Positions 54,221 through 62,250 of a DNA stretch of 64,000 nucleotides are shown here, piece by piece. The first letter of the stretch is position 1. Each line of letters starts with the position of its first letter. The DNA comes from CAXBBB01 sp963841855. GTDB taxonomy: Bacteria > Bacteroidota > Rhodothermia > Rhodothermales > BA12. A program made the position numbers and the translations under genes. A model generated the notes under the pieces. It did no database searches, was not told where the DNA came from, and worked only from the letters and a program-made list of their open reading frames with translations. The DNA lies in the NCBI GenBank assembly GCA_963841855.1, contig CAWJEJ010000005.1, forward strand, positions 248,001 through 312,000, written 5' to 3'.

Positions 54221-54348
54221 CGCCATCGTGAGGGGCAGCGCGACGCGGCGATCTCCATGCTATCGGCTAGCTTCGGTGATCGCCACGCTTCGCTCGCGAT
54301 GACAGTCCGAAAGGACTGTGCTGATCGCTGCGCTCCTCGCGATGGCAG
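54221..54348. repeat. Dispersed repeat of the CATCGTGAGG/CGATGACAG family
   Basis: Between metX and metY lies a palindromic repeat: CGCCATCGTGAGG...GACGCGGCGATCTCC pairs with GGTGATCGCCACGC...GCTCGCGATGACAG. A third, partial arm (about 54320-54347, GATCGCTGCGCTCCTCGCGA) follows, separated by a perfect little hairpin ACAGTCC-GAAA-GGACTGT (54302-54319). The wording recalls the CGTCATTGCGAGGAGCGAAG repeats found in many bacterial genomes. Confidence 0.75.
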
Positions 54349-54389
54349 AGTTCGGGCACTGGCGCGGTGCAGTCCGTGCGATCAGCCGG

Positions 54390-55706
54390 TCACGCCAGCG
54401 CGTGGGCGACGGCCTTTTCGAGCGCTTGGGCGAAGTCGGCTTTGATGTCCTCGATGTGCTCGATGCCCACCGACACGCGGATCAGGTCGGGCGAGACTCC
54501 GGCGCGGACCTGGTCCTCGGCGGCCAACTGCTGGTGCGTCGTGCTCGACGGGTGGATGACGAGCGTCTTGGCGTCGCCGACGTTAGCCAAGTGACTGGCG
54601 AGTTCGACGTTGTTGACGAGCTGCTTGCCCGCGTCTGCTCCGCCATGAACGCCAAACGCCAAGACGGCGCCAAACCCGCGCTTGAGGTACTGCTTCGCGC
54701 GTCCGTGGAACGGGTGGTCTTCCAATCCGGGGTAGCTCACCCACGCCACTTCGGGACGCTCTTGGAGCCACTGCGCCAGTTCGAGCGCGTTGCTGACCGC
54801 ACGGTCGACGCGCAGGCTGAGCGTTTCCAGGCCTTGGAGCAGCAAGAACGAGCCAAACGGGTTTTGGCTGGCACCGAAGTCGCGCAGCGCTTCGACGCGG
54901 GCTTTGATCGCGAACGTCACGTTGGCACCCAGCACGCCATCGGGGCCGAATGTCTCCCAAAAGTTCAAGCCGTGGTAGCCTTCGCTCGGCGACGTGAACT
55001 CGGGGTAGCGGCCGTTGTCCCACGGTCCCGTTCCGCCGTCGACGATGACGCCGCCGATCGTCGTGCCGTGCCCGCCGATCCACTTGGTCGCGCTCTCGAC
55101 GACGATGTCGGCGCCGTGCTTGAGCGGCTGGAACAGGTAGCCACCCGCTCCGAACGTGTTATCGACCACGAACGCGACGCCGTGCTTCTTGGCGACGGCC
55201 GCGATCGCCTCAAAATCAGGCACGTTGAAGCGCGGGTTGCCGATGGTTTCGACGTAGATCGCCTTGGTCTTGTCGTCAATCAGGCTTTCGATCGAGTCGG
55301 CGTCATCGCCATCGGCGAAGCGCACGTCGATGCCCAGGCGCGGGAAGGCGACTTTGAACTGGTTGTACGTGCCGCCATACAGAAAACTGGTCGACACGAT
55401 GTTGTCTCCGGCGTGGGCGAGCGTCTGGAGCGCCAGGAACTGCGCGGCTTGGCCCGATGCCGTTGCGACGGCGGCGAGTCCGCCTTCGAGTGCGGCGATG
55501 CGCTTCTCGAACACGTCCGTCGTCGGGTTCATGATGCGCGTGTAGATGTTGCCGAACTGCCTGAGGCCGAACAAGTCGGCGCCGTGGTCCGCGTCATTGA
55601 AGACGAACGAGGTCGTGGCGTAGATCGGGACGGCCCTACTGTTGGTGGCGCTGTCGGGGGTGTGGCCTGCGTGAAGCTGCAGGGTTTCGAAGCGGAGATC
55701 GCTCAT
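54390..55706 (-). CDS. metY: O-acetylhomoserine sulfhydrylase (aminocarboxypropyltransferase)
   Basis: A PLP enzyme that makes homocysteine (or cysteine from O-acetylserine) by direct sulfhydrylation. The 438-residue length fits MetY rather than MetB/MetC. The PLP lysine is Lys208 in VVESATKWIGGHGTTIGG; other stretches are YTRIMNPTTDVFEKRIAALE, SGQAAQFLALQTLA and TFGAGGYLFQPLKHGADIV. Its leader carries a SAM-I riboswitch and terminator, so its expression should fall when SAM is plentiful. First gene of metY-metX-asd. Confidence 0.95.
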   Translation of the reverse strand: MSDLRFETLQLHAGHTPDSATNSRAVPIYATTSFVFNDADHGADLFGLRQFGNIYTRIMNPTTDVFEKRIAALEGGLAAVATASGQAAQFLALQTLAHAGDNIVSTSFLYGGTYNQFKVAFPRLGIDVRFADGDDADSIESLIDDKTKAIYVETIGNPRFNVPDFEAIAAVAKKHGVAFVVDNTFGAGGYLFQPLKHGADIVVESATKWIGGHGTTIGGVIVDGGTGPWDNGRYPEFTSPSEGYHGLNFWETFGPDGVLGANVTFAIKARVEALRDFGASQNPFGSFLLLQGLETLSLRVDRAVSNALELAQWLQERPEVAWVSYPGLEDHPFHGRAKQYLKRGFGAVLAFGVHGGADAGKQLVNNVELASHLANVGDAKTLVIHPSSTTHQQLAAEDQVRAGVSPDLIRVSVGIEHIEDIKADFAQALEKAVAHALA

Positions 55707-55809
55707 GGGTGTGGGTGGGTTGGGTTGATGAGTTATCGAACCGAACCGTGACCATCCGGGCGGGCGAGGCTATGTGGAGTGCGCTGCGCCGGCAGAGGTG
55801 CCGAAACGC

Positions 55810-55842
55810 AAAAAGCCTCTCCCGCAGAAATGCAGAAGAAGC
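55810..55842 (-). terminator. Riboswitch-linked intrinsic terminator (attenuator)
   Basis: On the minus strand, GCTTCTTCTGC (55842-55832) and GCGGGAGAGGC (55825-55815) pair at all 11 positions (three G-U pairs), with loop ATTTCT and then five U (55814-55810). No minus-strand gene lies upstream before folD, so this terminator acts in the metY leader, 104 bases before its ATG. Confidence 0.88.
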
Positions 55843-55880
55843 TATCGAAAGCGGCCTGAGCCGAGGGCGATGGGTCTTCC

Positions 55881-55996
55881 GCTCATCTGCCCCCGGCGGC
55901 TGCCGAGGTTGGAGTTAGCACCTTCCCTTGCGCCGGAGCGGTCGGTGGTTGCCAGAGGATCGTAGGGCCAAAGTCCCTCCCCTCTTCTGGATGAGC
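55881..55996 (-). ncRNA. SAM-I (S-box) riboswitch aptamer
   Basis: Read on the minus strand: P1 closes GCTCATC (55996-55990) with GATGAGC (55887-55881). Inside follow the S-box core elements in the right order: CAGAAGAGGGGAGGGACTTT then GGCCC (55980-55965), GGCAACC (55953-55947), and GGTGCTAACTCC (55922-55911). These match the SAM-I consensus (AGAG-GGAGGGA-TGGCCC, GGCAACC, GGTGCTAATTCC). SAM binding stabilises P1 and lets the downstream terminator form, switching off metY-metX. This assignment comes from reading the sequence by eye. Confidence 0.93.
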
Positions 55997-56186
55997 ACGC
56001 GAAAGGGATCGGCCTTTCGGGTAAGTGATGGCGCCAAACCGGCCGTCTCGCCAGACGGTTCCGAGAAGGCTGGATGAATCGAATGCGCGGATTGAGTTCG
56101 CCGTTTGCTCCAAGCGCGGCATTGCGAATCCGTTTCGGCTGGCTGGCGTCGCATCGGTTACCTTTTGCCTCTTCATCTCCCGACCT

Positions 56187-57062
56187 ATGTCCGCCCGCCT
56201 GATCGACGGAACCGCCATCGCCGCCGACGTGCGCGCCGACGTTGCAGCGGGCGTTGCCGTTCACACGTCCGATGGGCGACGCGCTCCTTACCTCGCAGTC
56301 TTGCTCATCGGCGAGCACCCGGCGTCGGCCTCGTACGTGCGCGCCAAGACCAAGGCGGCCAGAGAAGCGGGCATCGAGAGCCATACGATTCGCCACGCGG
56401 ACACAATCTCACAGGCCGAGTTGCTCGCCGAGATCAAACGCCTAAACCAAGACGACTCGGTTGATGGGATCCTGGTCCAGCTTCCGCTTCCTGATCAGAT
56501 CGACGAACAATCCGTCATCGAAGCGATCGCGCCCGGCAAAGACGTCGACGGCTTCCACCCGGTCAGCATCGGACGCTTGCAGATCGGATCGGACGCATTC
56601 GCCCCGGCAACGCCCGCTGGTATCATCGAACTGCTCAGGCGCAGCGGCATCGAAACGAGTGGAGCGCACGCCGTCGTCGTGGGGCGCAGCAACATCGTCG
56701 GCAGGCCGATGGCCGGATTACTCCTGGCACGCGGCGTCGACGCGACGGTGACGGTGTGCCACAGCCGAACGCGCGATCTAGCCGCGATCACGCGGCAGGC
56801 CGACATCTTGATCGCCGCCATCGGGCGGGCTAACTTCGTCACGGCCGACATGGTCAAACCCGGCGCGGCCGTCATCGACGTGGGCATCAACCGCGTCGAC
56901 GACGACACGCGCGAGCGCGGTTACCGGCTCGTTGGAGACGTCGACTTCGAGGCGGTGCGCCAAGTGGCGGGTGCGATCACGCCCGTTCCCGGCGGCGTCG
57001 GCCCGATGACGATCGCTCTCCTGCTGCGCAACACGTTGGAAGCAGCCAGACGATCGGCCTAG
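56187..57062 (+). CDS. folD: Bifunctional methylenetetrahydrofolate dehydrogenase/cyclohydrolase
   Basis: Interconverts 5,10-methylene-, 5,10-methenyl- and 10-formyl-tetrahydrofolate. The 291-residue protein has Tyr50 and catalytic Lys54 in SYVRAKTKAAREAGI (same numbering as E. coli FolD), VDGILVQLPLPDQI, KDVDGFHPVSIGRL, the NADP loop VVVGRSNIVGRPMAGLL and PVPGGVGPMTIALLLRNT. Start ATG 56187; an in-frame ATG 54 codons upstream lies inside the riboswitch region. It supplies one-carbon units that also feed methionine synthesis. Confidence 0.95.
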   Translation: MSARLIDGTAIAADVRADVAAGVAVHTSDGRRAPYLAVLLIGEHPASASYVRAKTKAAREAGIESHTIRHADTISQAELLAEIKRLNQDDSVDGILVQLPLPDQIDEQSVIEAIAPGKDVDGFHPVSIGRLQIGSDAFAPATPAGIIELLRRSGIETSGAHAVVVGRSNIVGRPMAGLLLARGVDATVTVCHSRTRDLAAITRQADILIAAIGRANFVTADMVKPGAAVIDVGINRVDDDTRERGYRLVGDVDFEAVRQVAGAITPVPGGVGPMTIALLLRNTLEAARRSA

Positions 57063-57161
57063 AGAATCTTTCCCACTGCGTCGCCAAGCGGCGGCCTCGA
57101 CTCACTTTATCCTCGGCCGACACACTGCCGAGCCCCTCTCCCACTGACGTTTCCGATTTCC

Positions 57162-58208
57162 ATGCAAGTTTCGATGCTTACGCCAGACGGTGAACCTGCC
57201 GTCGCCGACACGACGAGTTCTATCGGCGATCTCAGCGAACAGATCGGGCAGGCCGCAGGAGCTATCTCGCGCGGCGACGTGTCTGGATTCTGGCTCCAGA
57301 CCCGCGAGGCAGGCATTGCTCTGGCGGCTGGGTTCATTCCGAAGCTGCTGCAAGCGTTCGTCGTCTTCCTGCTGCTCTACGTCGTGTACCGTGTCATTCG
57401 GGGTCTGCTGACGCGGGTGATGCACAAGAGCAAACATATTGACGCGGGCGTCGAATCGCTGGTCAACAAGTCGTTCCGCATCCTCGGGCTGACGATTATC
57501 AGCGTCATGGTGCTCGACCAACTGGGCGCCGACATCACGACGCTGCTGGCCGGTCTGTCGATCGTCGGCATCGCGGTCGGTTTTGCGTCCCAAGACACGG
57601 TTCAGAACTTCATTTCGGGCGTCACGATTCTGCTCGACCGGCCCTTCTCGGTCGGCGACCAGGTCGAGGTCGACGGGACGTATGGGACGGTGATGGAGAT
57701 CAGCCTTCGCTCGACGCGTCTGCGCACGCTCAACGACACGGTCATGGTGATGCCCAACGTGACGATGGTCAACCAGAAGCTGATCAACCATGCGATGCTG
57801 CACCACGTCCGCGTCCAGGTGCCGTTCGGCATCGCGTACAAAGAGAATATGCAGGACGCCCGGGCTGCCGTTCTGGCCTCGCTCGAAGGCGACGACCGCA
57901 TCGCGACGACGCCCGAACCCAAAGTCGTCGTGACCGAACTGGGCGACAGCAGCGTCAACATGGAGCTGCGCTTTTTCCTCGCAGACTCGAAGACCGAAAT
58001 CCCGATGCGCTTCGAGTACGTCGAGAAGGTCAAGAATGCCTTGGATGCCGTCGACATCGAGATTCCGTTCCCTCACATGCAGCTGTTCATCGACGAGGCC
58101 AAAGGCTTCGAGAAGTCGTCGCTCTTTCGGGGCGGCGACGGTGCGAGCGGACAGGGCGGAGCAGGCGGCATCGGCAACGCGCCTCCTCCCACCATCACGG
58201 GTACCTGA
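57162..58208 (+). CDS. MscS-family mechanosensitive channel
   Basis: A 348-residue small-conductance mechanosensitive channel. Three membrane segments (about 60-78, 105-120, 128-150), the pore helix GIAVGFASQDTVQNFISGVT, the beta domain LLDRPFSVGDQVEVDGTYGT and VMVMPNVTMVNQKLIN, and a C-terminal alpha/beta part. A Gly-rich tail ends the protein. It releases osmolytes on hypo-osmotic shock. Its TGA shares one base with the ATG of the next gene (TGATG). Confidence 0.92.
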   Translation: MQVSMLTPDGEPAVADTTSSIGDLSEQIGQAAGAISRGDVSGFWLQTREAGIALAAGFIPKLLQAFVVFLLLYVVYRVIRGLLTRVMHKSKHIDAGVESLVNKSFRILGLTIISVMVLDQLGADITTLLAGLSIVGIAVGFASQDTVQNFISGVTILLDRPFSVGDQVEVDGTYGTVMEISLRSTRLRTLNDTVMVMPNVTMVNQKLINHAMLHHVRVQVPFGIAYKENMQDARAAVLASLEGDDRIATTPEPKVVVTELGDSSVNMELRFFLADSKTEIPMRFEYVEKVKNALDAVDIEIPFPHMQLFIDEAKGFEKSSLFRGGDGASGQGGAGGIGNAPPPTITGT

Positions 58209-59635
58209 TGCCGCATTTGCGTTTCGCCTCGCCGATGCCCATTGGATCGGACGCCCTGTTCGAGTGGCACGCACGCCCCGGCGCGTTTCAGCGTTTGGCT
58301 CCGCCGTGGACCGACATCCGCGTCAGCCGCATGGACGGAATACGCGACGGCGACGTGGCCGAGTTCAGCATCCACCCCGCTCCCGTCGGCCCCGGCATCC
58401 GCTGGAAAGCTGTCCACCAGGACTACTCGCCCGGCAAGGGCTTCACCGACGTGCAGGCGCGCGGCCCGTTCGCTTCATGGTCGCACCGCCACACGATGGA
58501 AGCCGCAGAAGGTGGCACCTCGCTGCTCGTCGACGCCATCGACTTCGACTTGCCCGCTGGCTCGCTGGGCAACTTAGCTGCCGGTTGGGCCATTCGCTCC
58601 GAACTCGGGCGCCAGTTCGCCTACCGACACCGCACGACACACGCCGACTTGACTATGCACCAGACCTACGACCTCTCGCCCATGCGCATCGCTATAACCG
58701 GAGCTTCGGGCCTGATCGGCACGGCTCTGACAGCGATGCTTCAAGGTGGAGGCCACACCGTCCTGCCGGTCACGCGGAACGAGTCGCACAAGGATCCGGA
58801 CGCCATCTTCTGGCAGCCGCGCCAGGGCGTAATCGAGGCCGAAAAGCTCGAAGGTCTGGACGCCGTGATCCACCTGGCAGGCGAAAACATCTTCGCGCTC
58901 CGATGGACGGACGAGAAGAAGGAGCGCATCTTGCAGAGCCGTTTGCAGGGCACCGAACTGCTCGCCCGGACGCTCGCCAACCTCCAATCTCCGCCCAAGA
59001 CGCTGCTCTCGGCGTCGGCTATCGGTATCTACGGCGACGCCGGCAACCGCATCCTGACCGAGGAGTCGCCGATCTCCGAAACGGGTTTCCTGAGCCTCGT
59101 CACGCGTCAGTGGGAGCGCGCGACGCAGGCCGCCGAGGACGCCGGAATCCGCGTCGTGCATCTGCGGACGGGTATTGTGCTCTCGCCCAAAGCTGGAGCG
59201 CTCGAACTGATGCTGCCCGCGTTCAAGATGGGCGTCGGTGGGCGGCTGGGATCTCCGCACCAGTGGTTTTCGTGGATCGGACTGGACGACGCGGCAGGCG
59301 GCTACATTCACGCGCTGGCAACCGACGAACTGAGCGGCGCGGTCAACCTCGTGTCTCCCAACCCAGTCACGATGGAAGAACTGGCCGCGACGCTCGGAGG
59401 CGTGCTCAAGCGCCCGACGTTTTTCAACGTCCCCGGCAGTGTCGCGCGCGCGCTGATGGGCGAGGTCGCCGACGAAGCCCTCCTCCAGAGCGTCCGCGTG
59501 ATGCCCGAGCAGCTAGTCGCAACCGACTACGCGTTTCGCGAGCCGCGTCTGGCCGGTCTGCTCCGCCACGTGCTAGGCAAGCAGAAGGCGCCGTTCGACG
59601 GATCGACCGAGAAGGCCGAGGCGACAGCGTCGTGA
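58208..59635 (+). CDS. SRPBCC-TIGR01777 epimerase fusion protein
   Basis: A 475-residue two-domain protein. Residues 1-155 are an SRPBCC (START-like) domain (VRVSR-like strands, FEWHARPGAFQRLAPPW, SHRHTMEAAEGGTSLLVDAI). From residue 158 the extended-SDR TIGR01777 domain begins: MRIAITGASGLIGTALTAML, VIHLAGENIF, FSWIGLDDAAGGYIHALATD, and a DUF1731-type C-terminus (PGSVARALMGEVADEALLQS). The YfcH/TIGR01777 group is annotated as epimerase but the reaction is unknown. The fused SRPBCC domain may bind its substrate. Start overlaps the MscS stop. Confidence 0.87.
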   Translation: MPHLRFASPMPIGSDALFEWHARPGAFQRLAPPWTDIRVSRMDGIRDGDVAEFSIHPAPVGPGIRWKAVHQDYSPGKGFTDVQARGPFASWSHRHTMEAAEGGTSLLVDAIDFDLPAGSLGNLAAGWAIRSELGRQFAYRHRTTHADLTMHQTYDLSPMRIAITGASGLIGTALTAMLQGGGHTVLPVTRNESHKDPDAIFWQPRQGVIEAEKLEGLDAVIHLAGENIFALRWTDEKKERILQSRLQGTELLARTLANLQSPPKTLLSASAIGIYGDAGNRILTEESPISETGFLSLVTRQWERATQAAEDAGIRVVHLRTGIVLSPKAGALELMLPAFKMGVGGRLGSPHQWFSWIGLDDAAGGYIHALATDELSGAVNLVSPNPVTMEELAATLGGVLKRPTFFNVPGSVARALMGEVADEALLQSVRVMPEQLVATDYAFREPRLAGLLRHVLGKQKAPFDGSTEKAEATAS

Positions 59636-59656
59636 GCGTAGGTTTCCCGTTATTTC

Positions 59657-59689
59657 AAAGCTGTCAGATTTCGAAAACCTGACAGCTTT
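59657..59689. repeat. Intergenic hairpin D, probable bidirectional terminator
   Basis: Perfect 11-base arms AAAGCTGTCAG (59657-59667) and CTGACAGCTTT (59679-59689), loop ATTTCGAAAAC. It lies between convergent genes. Its right arm and loop are almost the same as those of hairpin A at 2819-2851, 57 kb away. Confidence 0.8.
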
Positions 59690-59731
59690 CTATTCTGCAT
59701 TCTTGCCACTCGGTCGCCCTCTGACGCGGCG

Positions 59732-60883
59732 TTAAAACGCGATCTGAACCTGGGCGCGAAAGGCGAACAGCGGATCGACGTCTTCTGCGGCAGGGAAAAA
59801 CACGTCAGCGTTGAGCGCTAGCCGCGTGTTGCCGTCGGCGTACAGGTTGAGGCCAGGCGTGAGCAGGAATCCTTCGTCCTGACCTAGCGGACCGTCGGCG
59901 TCGGCGATGCTGAAGCGGATCAGGGGTTCGACGGCACTCAGCGGACCGGCGGCGACCCGGGAGCGGAACGCAGCCCATGCTTGAAACGCGCGGAAGTCGT
60001 GACCGAGGTACGGATCGAGCACGCCCAGCGCGGCTTCGGCCACCACGTGCACACCCGGCTCCCCGTACGCTCCGATCTGCACGTCCAGAGCAAAGCCCGA
60101 CGCCCGTTTGGACTCGCCGGACGGATTGGCGCCCCGCGCATCGCTGCCCTCGACGCCAGGCGGATCGTCCCTGCTGTAGGCGCGGTTGCTGGCCGCCACG
60201 CCGATGAGCACTTTGTCCGCAAACTCGTATTGGACCCGGGCGGCCACTTGGCGGATGTCGGCGTCGGCGCCTTCCTCGCCCGTCGCGCCCGAGAAGTAGC
60301 CGCCTGCGTAGACGAACGATCCGGCCTCTCCGAGCACCTGCACGCCGACCGAACGCCCGGCGTAGGCGAGCGCTTCGAGCGTGCGGTAGAGTTCGACGGT
60401 TTCGGCGCCACGGAAGCGAGCGCCGCGTTCGATCGGCACCAGATTGGCCGCAGCCGTTGCGTCGATGATGCCGAACGGCCGTCCGCCTTTGCCCACGAGA
60501 ATGCCGAACGCGGGCGTAAACTGGGCCAGCGCGTAGGCCTCGTTGAGTTCGGCGGATCCCCCCTCAGCCGCGTTGGCGAGTTCGGCCTGGATGCGTCCGC
60601 TAATAATGGGCGATATGCGCTCGCTCGCTCCTAGACGCACTCTGCGCAGCAGCAGTTCGGTAGCGTCGGCGCCCGCCCGGTTGGACGTGTTGAACTGCGT
60701 CTGCACGAGTCCGCTCATCTCGACGGTCGGCCCTTGGCCCAGATCAGGTTTTTCCGCGACCTCCGGGAGGAAACGGGAGCGTTGGCGGCGAACATAAAAC
60801 GCTGGCACTGGATATTGCCCGCCGCTCGTCGGCGGCGCAAGCTCCCTTTCCGACTCTTCACCAAGTCGGAGTAACCGCGCCAC
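59732..60883 (-). CDS. Porin (OprO/OprP-like outer-membrane barrel), odd N-terminus
   Basis: A barrel protein of 383 residues in the longest frame. From about residue 55 it reads like Porin_O_P family proteins (MSGLVQTQFNTS, LLLRRVRLGASERISPIISG, IQAELANAAEGGSAELNEAY, VGKGGRPFGI) and ends FAFRAQVQIAF with a terminal Phe, the outer-membrane signature. The N-terminal 50 residues lack a signal peptide, and none appears in the other frames immediately upstream. The start is therefore uncertain: the gene may have lost its signal or carry a frameshift near 60780-60860. Substrate unknown. Confidence 0.68.
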   Translation of the reverse strand: MARLLRLGEESERELAPPTSGGQYPVPAFYVRRQRSRFLPEVAEKPDLGQGPTVEMSGLVQTQFNTSNRAGADATELLLRRVRLGASERISPIISGRIQAELANAAEGGSAELNEAYALAQFTPAFGILVGKGGRPFGIIDATAAANLVPIERGARFRGAETVELYRTLEALAYAGRSVGVQVLGEAGSFVYAGGYFSGATGEEGADADIRQVAARVQYEFADKVLIGVAASNRAYSRDDPPGVEGSDARGANPSGESKRASGFALDVQIGAYGEPGVHVVAEAALGVLDPYLGHDFRAFQAWAAFRSRVAAGPLSAVEPLIRFSIADADGPLGQDEGFLLTPGLNLYADGNTRLALNADVFFPAAEDVDPLFAFRAQVQIAF

Positions 60884-60960
60884 GTGCCCGCCGTTGAGTT
60901 AGAAATGGGCGCTCCATATAGGCGCTCCGCTCTGCCCGTTTCCCCGCTCACTCTTCTTTC

Positions 60961-62250
60961 ATGCCCGACTTGGCCGCCGCGCCCACTGCTTCCCCCGTCG
61001 TCATCATCGGCGCCGGAGTCAGCGGGCTTGCCGCCGCGCGCACGCTCGACGCGGCAGGCGTTCCCACGCTGGTGGTCGATGCGGCCGACGCCGTCGGTGG
61101 GCGCATTCGGACAGATGAGGTGGGTGGATTCCGCATGGACCGCGGTTTTCAGGTCTACCTCGACGCTTATCCCGAACCGCCGCGCTTCGTCGACCTGTCG
61201 CGCCTCGACCTGCACGCTTTTGACGCCGGGGCGCTCGTCAGATTGAAAGACGGATTCTCTCGAATCGCCGACCCGTTCCGCAACCCTCTGGGCGCTATCC
61301 CGACAGCGTTCAGTCCTGTCGGATCGTTGGCAGACAAGCTCAGAGTAGCCGTCTTACGCCGCACCGTCAAGCGGCTCAAGCTAAGCGACGTGTTCGCACG
61401 CGAAGAGATTACGACCGCCCAGGCGCTGCGCACGCGCTGGGGCTTCTCGCCTGCCATGATCGACCGCTTCTTCCGCCCGTTCTTGGGAGGCATCACCCTG
61501 GACCCCGACCTCAACGCGTCGAGCCGCATGTTCGAGTTCGTCTTCAAGATGTTCAGTGAGGGTCGCGCCACGCTTCCCAAAGGTGGCATGCAGGCGTTGC
61601 CCCACCTGATCGCCGCTCCTCTACCGGCAGGCACCATCCGGCTCAACGCGTCCGTTTCGGGTCTGGAAGAGAGCAGCGTCGTGCTCGCGAGCGGCGAGCG
61701 CCTCGACGCTTCCGCCATCGTCGTGGCTACCCACGCGCCCGCTGCCGAGCGGCTGGGTGTTATCCGAGACGCGCCCGCAACGCCGACCGGGGGGTTGGGC
61801 GAGGTCTGCTTTTACTACGCCGCTCCCACCTCGCCGACGCGAGGGCCGACGCTGGTGCTCAACGGAACCGGTGACGGTCCAATTACCAACCTGAGCGTAC
61901 CCTCGGACGTGGCGCCCGGCTATGCGCCCGCTGGCGAGTCGCTCATCTGCGTGGTCGTCGTCGGCCTGCCGGACGAGTCGGACGAAGTGTTGCAGCAGCG
62001 CGTGCGCGCTCAACTCGGCCGCTGGTATGGACCGGTCACCGCCGAGTGGCGCATGATGCGCAGCTACCGCATCGTCTACGGTCTCCCCGATCAGTCGCCG
62101 CCGTTTCTTAGCCCGCGCGACAGCGACGTGCGCGTGCGCCCTGGCCTCTACCGCTGCGGCGACTGGGCCGCGACCGCTTCGATCAACGGCGCCATGCGCA
62201 GCGGACGCCGAGCAGCCGAAGCCCTGCTAGCGGACCGAGCGGCAGCGTGA
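60961..62250 (+). CDS. FAD-dependent oxidoreductase (amine oxidase/protoporphyrinogen oxidase-like)
   Basis: A 429-residue flavoprotein. The dinucleotide motif VVIIGAGVSGLAAARTLDAAG (residues about 13-33) is followed by the acidic residue in LVVDAADAVGGRIRTDEVGG, a middle substrate domain (FFRPFLGGITLDPDLNASSR), and the final FAD contact LYRCGDWAATASINGAMRSG. It resembles the amine oxidase/phytoene-desaturase group found beside small membrane proteins in Bacteroidota. Substrate unknown. Its stop overlaps the next start (GTGA). Confidence 0.85.
   Translation: MPDLAAAPTASPVVIIGAGVSGLAAARTLDAAGVPTLVVDAADAVGGRIRTDEVGGFRMDRGFQVYLDAYPEPPRFVDLSRLDLHAFDAGALVRLKDGFSRIADPFRNPLGAIPTAFSPVGSLADKLRVAVLRRTVKRLKLSDVFAREEITTAQALRTRWGFSPAMIDRFFRPFLGGITLDPDLNASSRMFEFVFKMFSEGRATLPKGGMQALPHLIAAPLPAGTIRLNASVSGLEESSVVLASGERLDASAIVVATHAPAAERLGVIRDAPATPTGGLGEVCFYYAAPTSPTRGPTLVLNGTGDGPITNLSVPSDVAPGYAPAGESLICVVVVGLPDESDEVLQQRVRAQLGRWYGPVTAEWRMMRSYRIVYGLPDQSPPFLSPRDSDVRVRPGLYRCGDWAATASINGAMRSGRRAAEALLADRAAA

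Larger units (their letters stand above)
55707..56186. other. 480-base intergenic region between metY and folD
   Basis: Contains the SAM-I riboswitch and its terminator on the minus strand (55810-55996). Open frames seen on either strand across it are shadows of the structured RNA. The remaining 190 bases (55997-56186) must hold the divergent promoters for the metY leader and folD; I see no clear -35/-10 pair. Confidence 0.7.

Noticed and set aside
54161..54260. A GGAGGGTCGGGCC-like word on the minus strand upstream of metX, suggesting a second SAM riboswitch
   Set aside because: The GGCAACC and GGTGCTAA blocks and a closing P1 helix are missing; the resemblance is short and lies next to a repeat.
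55842..56396. Minus-strand open frames across the metY leader
   Set aside because: They coincide with the SAM-I aptamer and with the antisense of folD; the RNA structure explains the sequence better.
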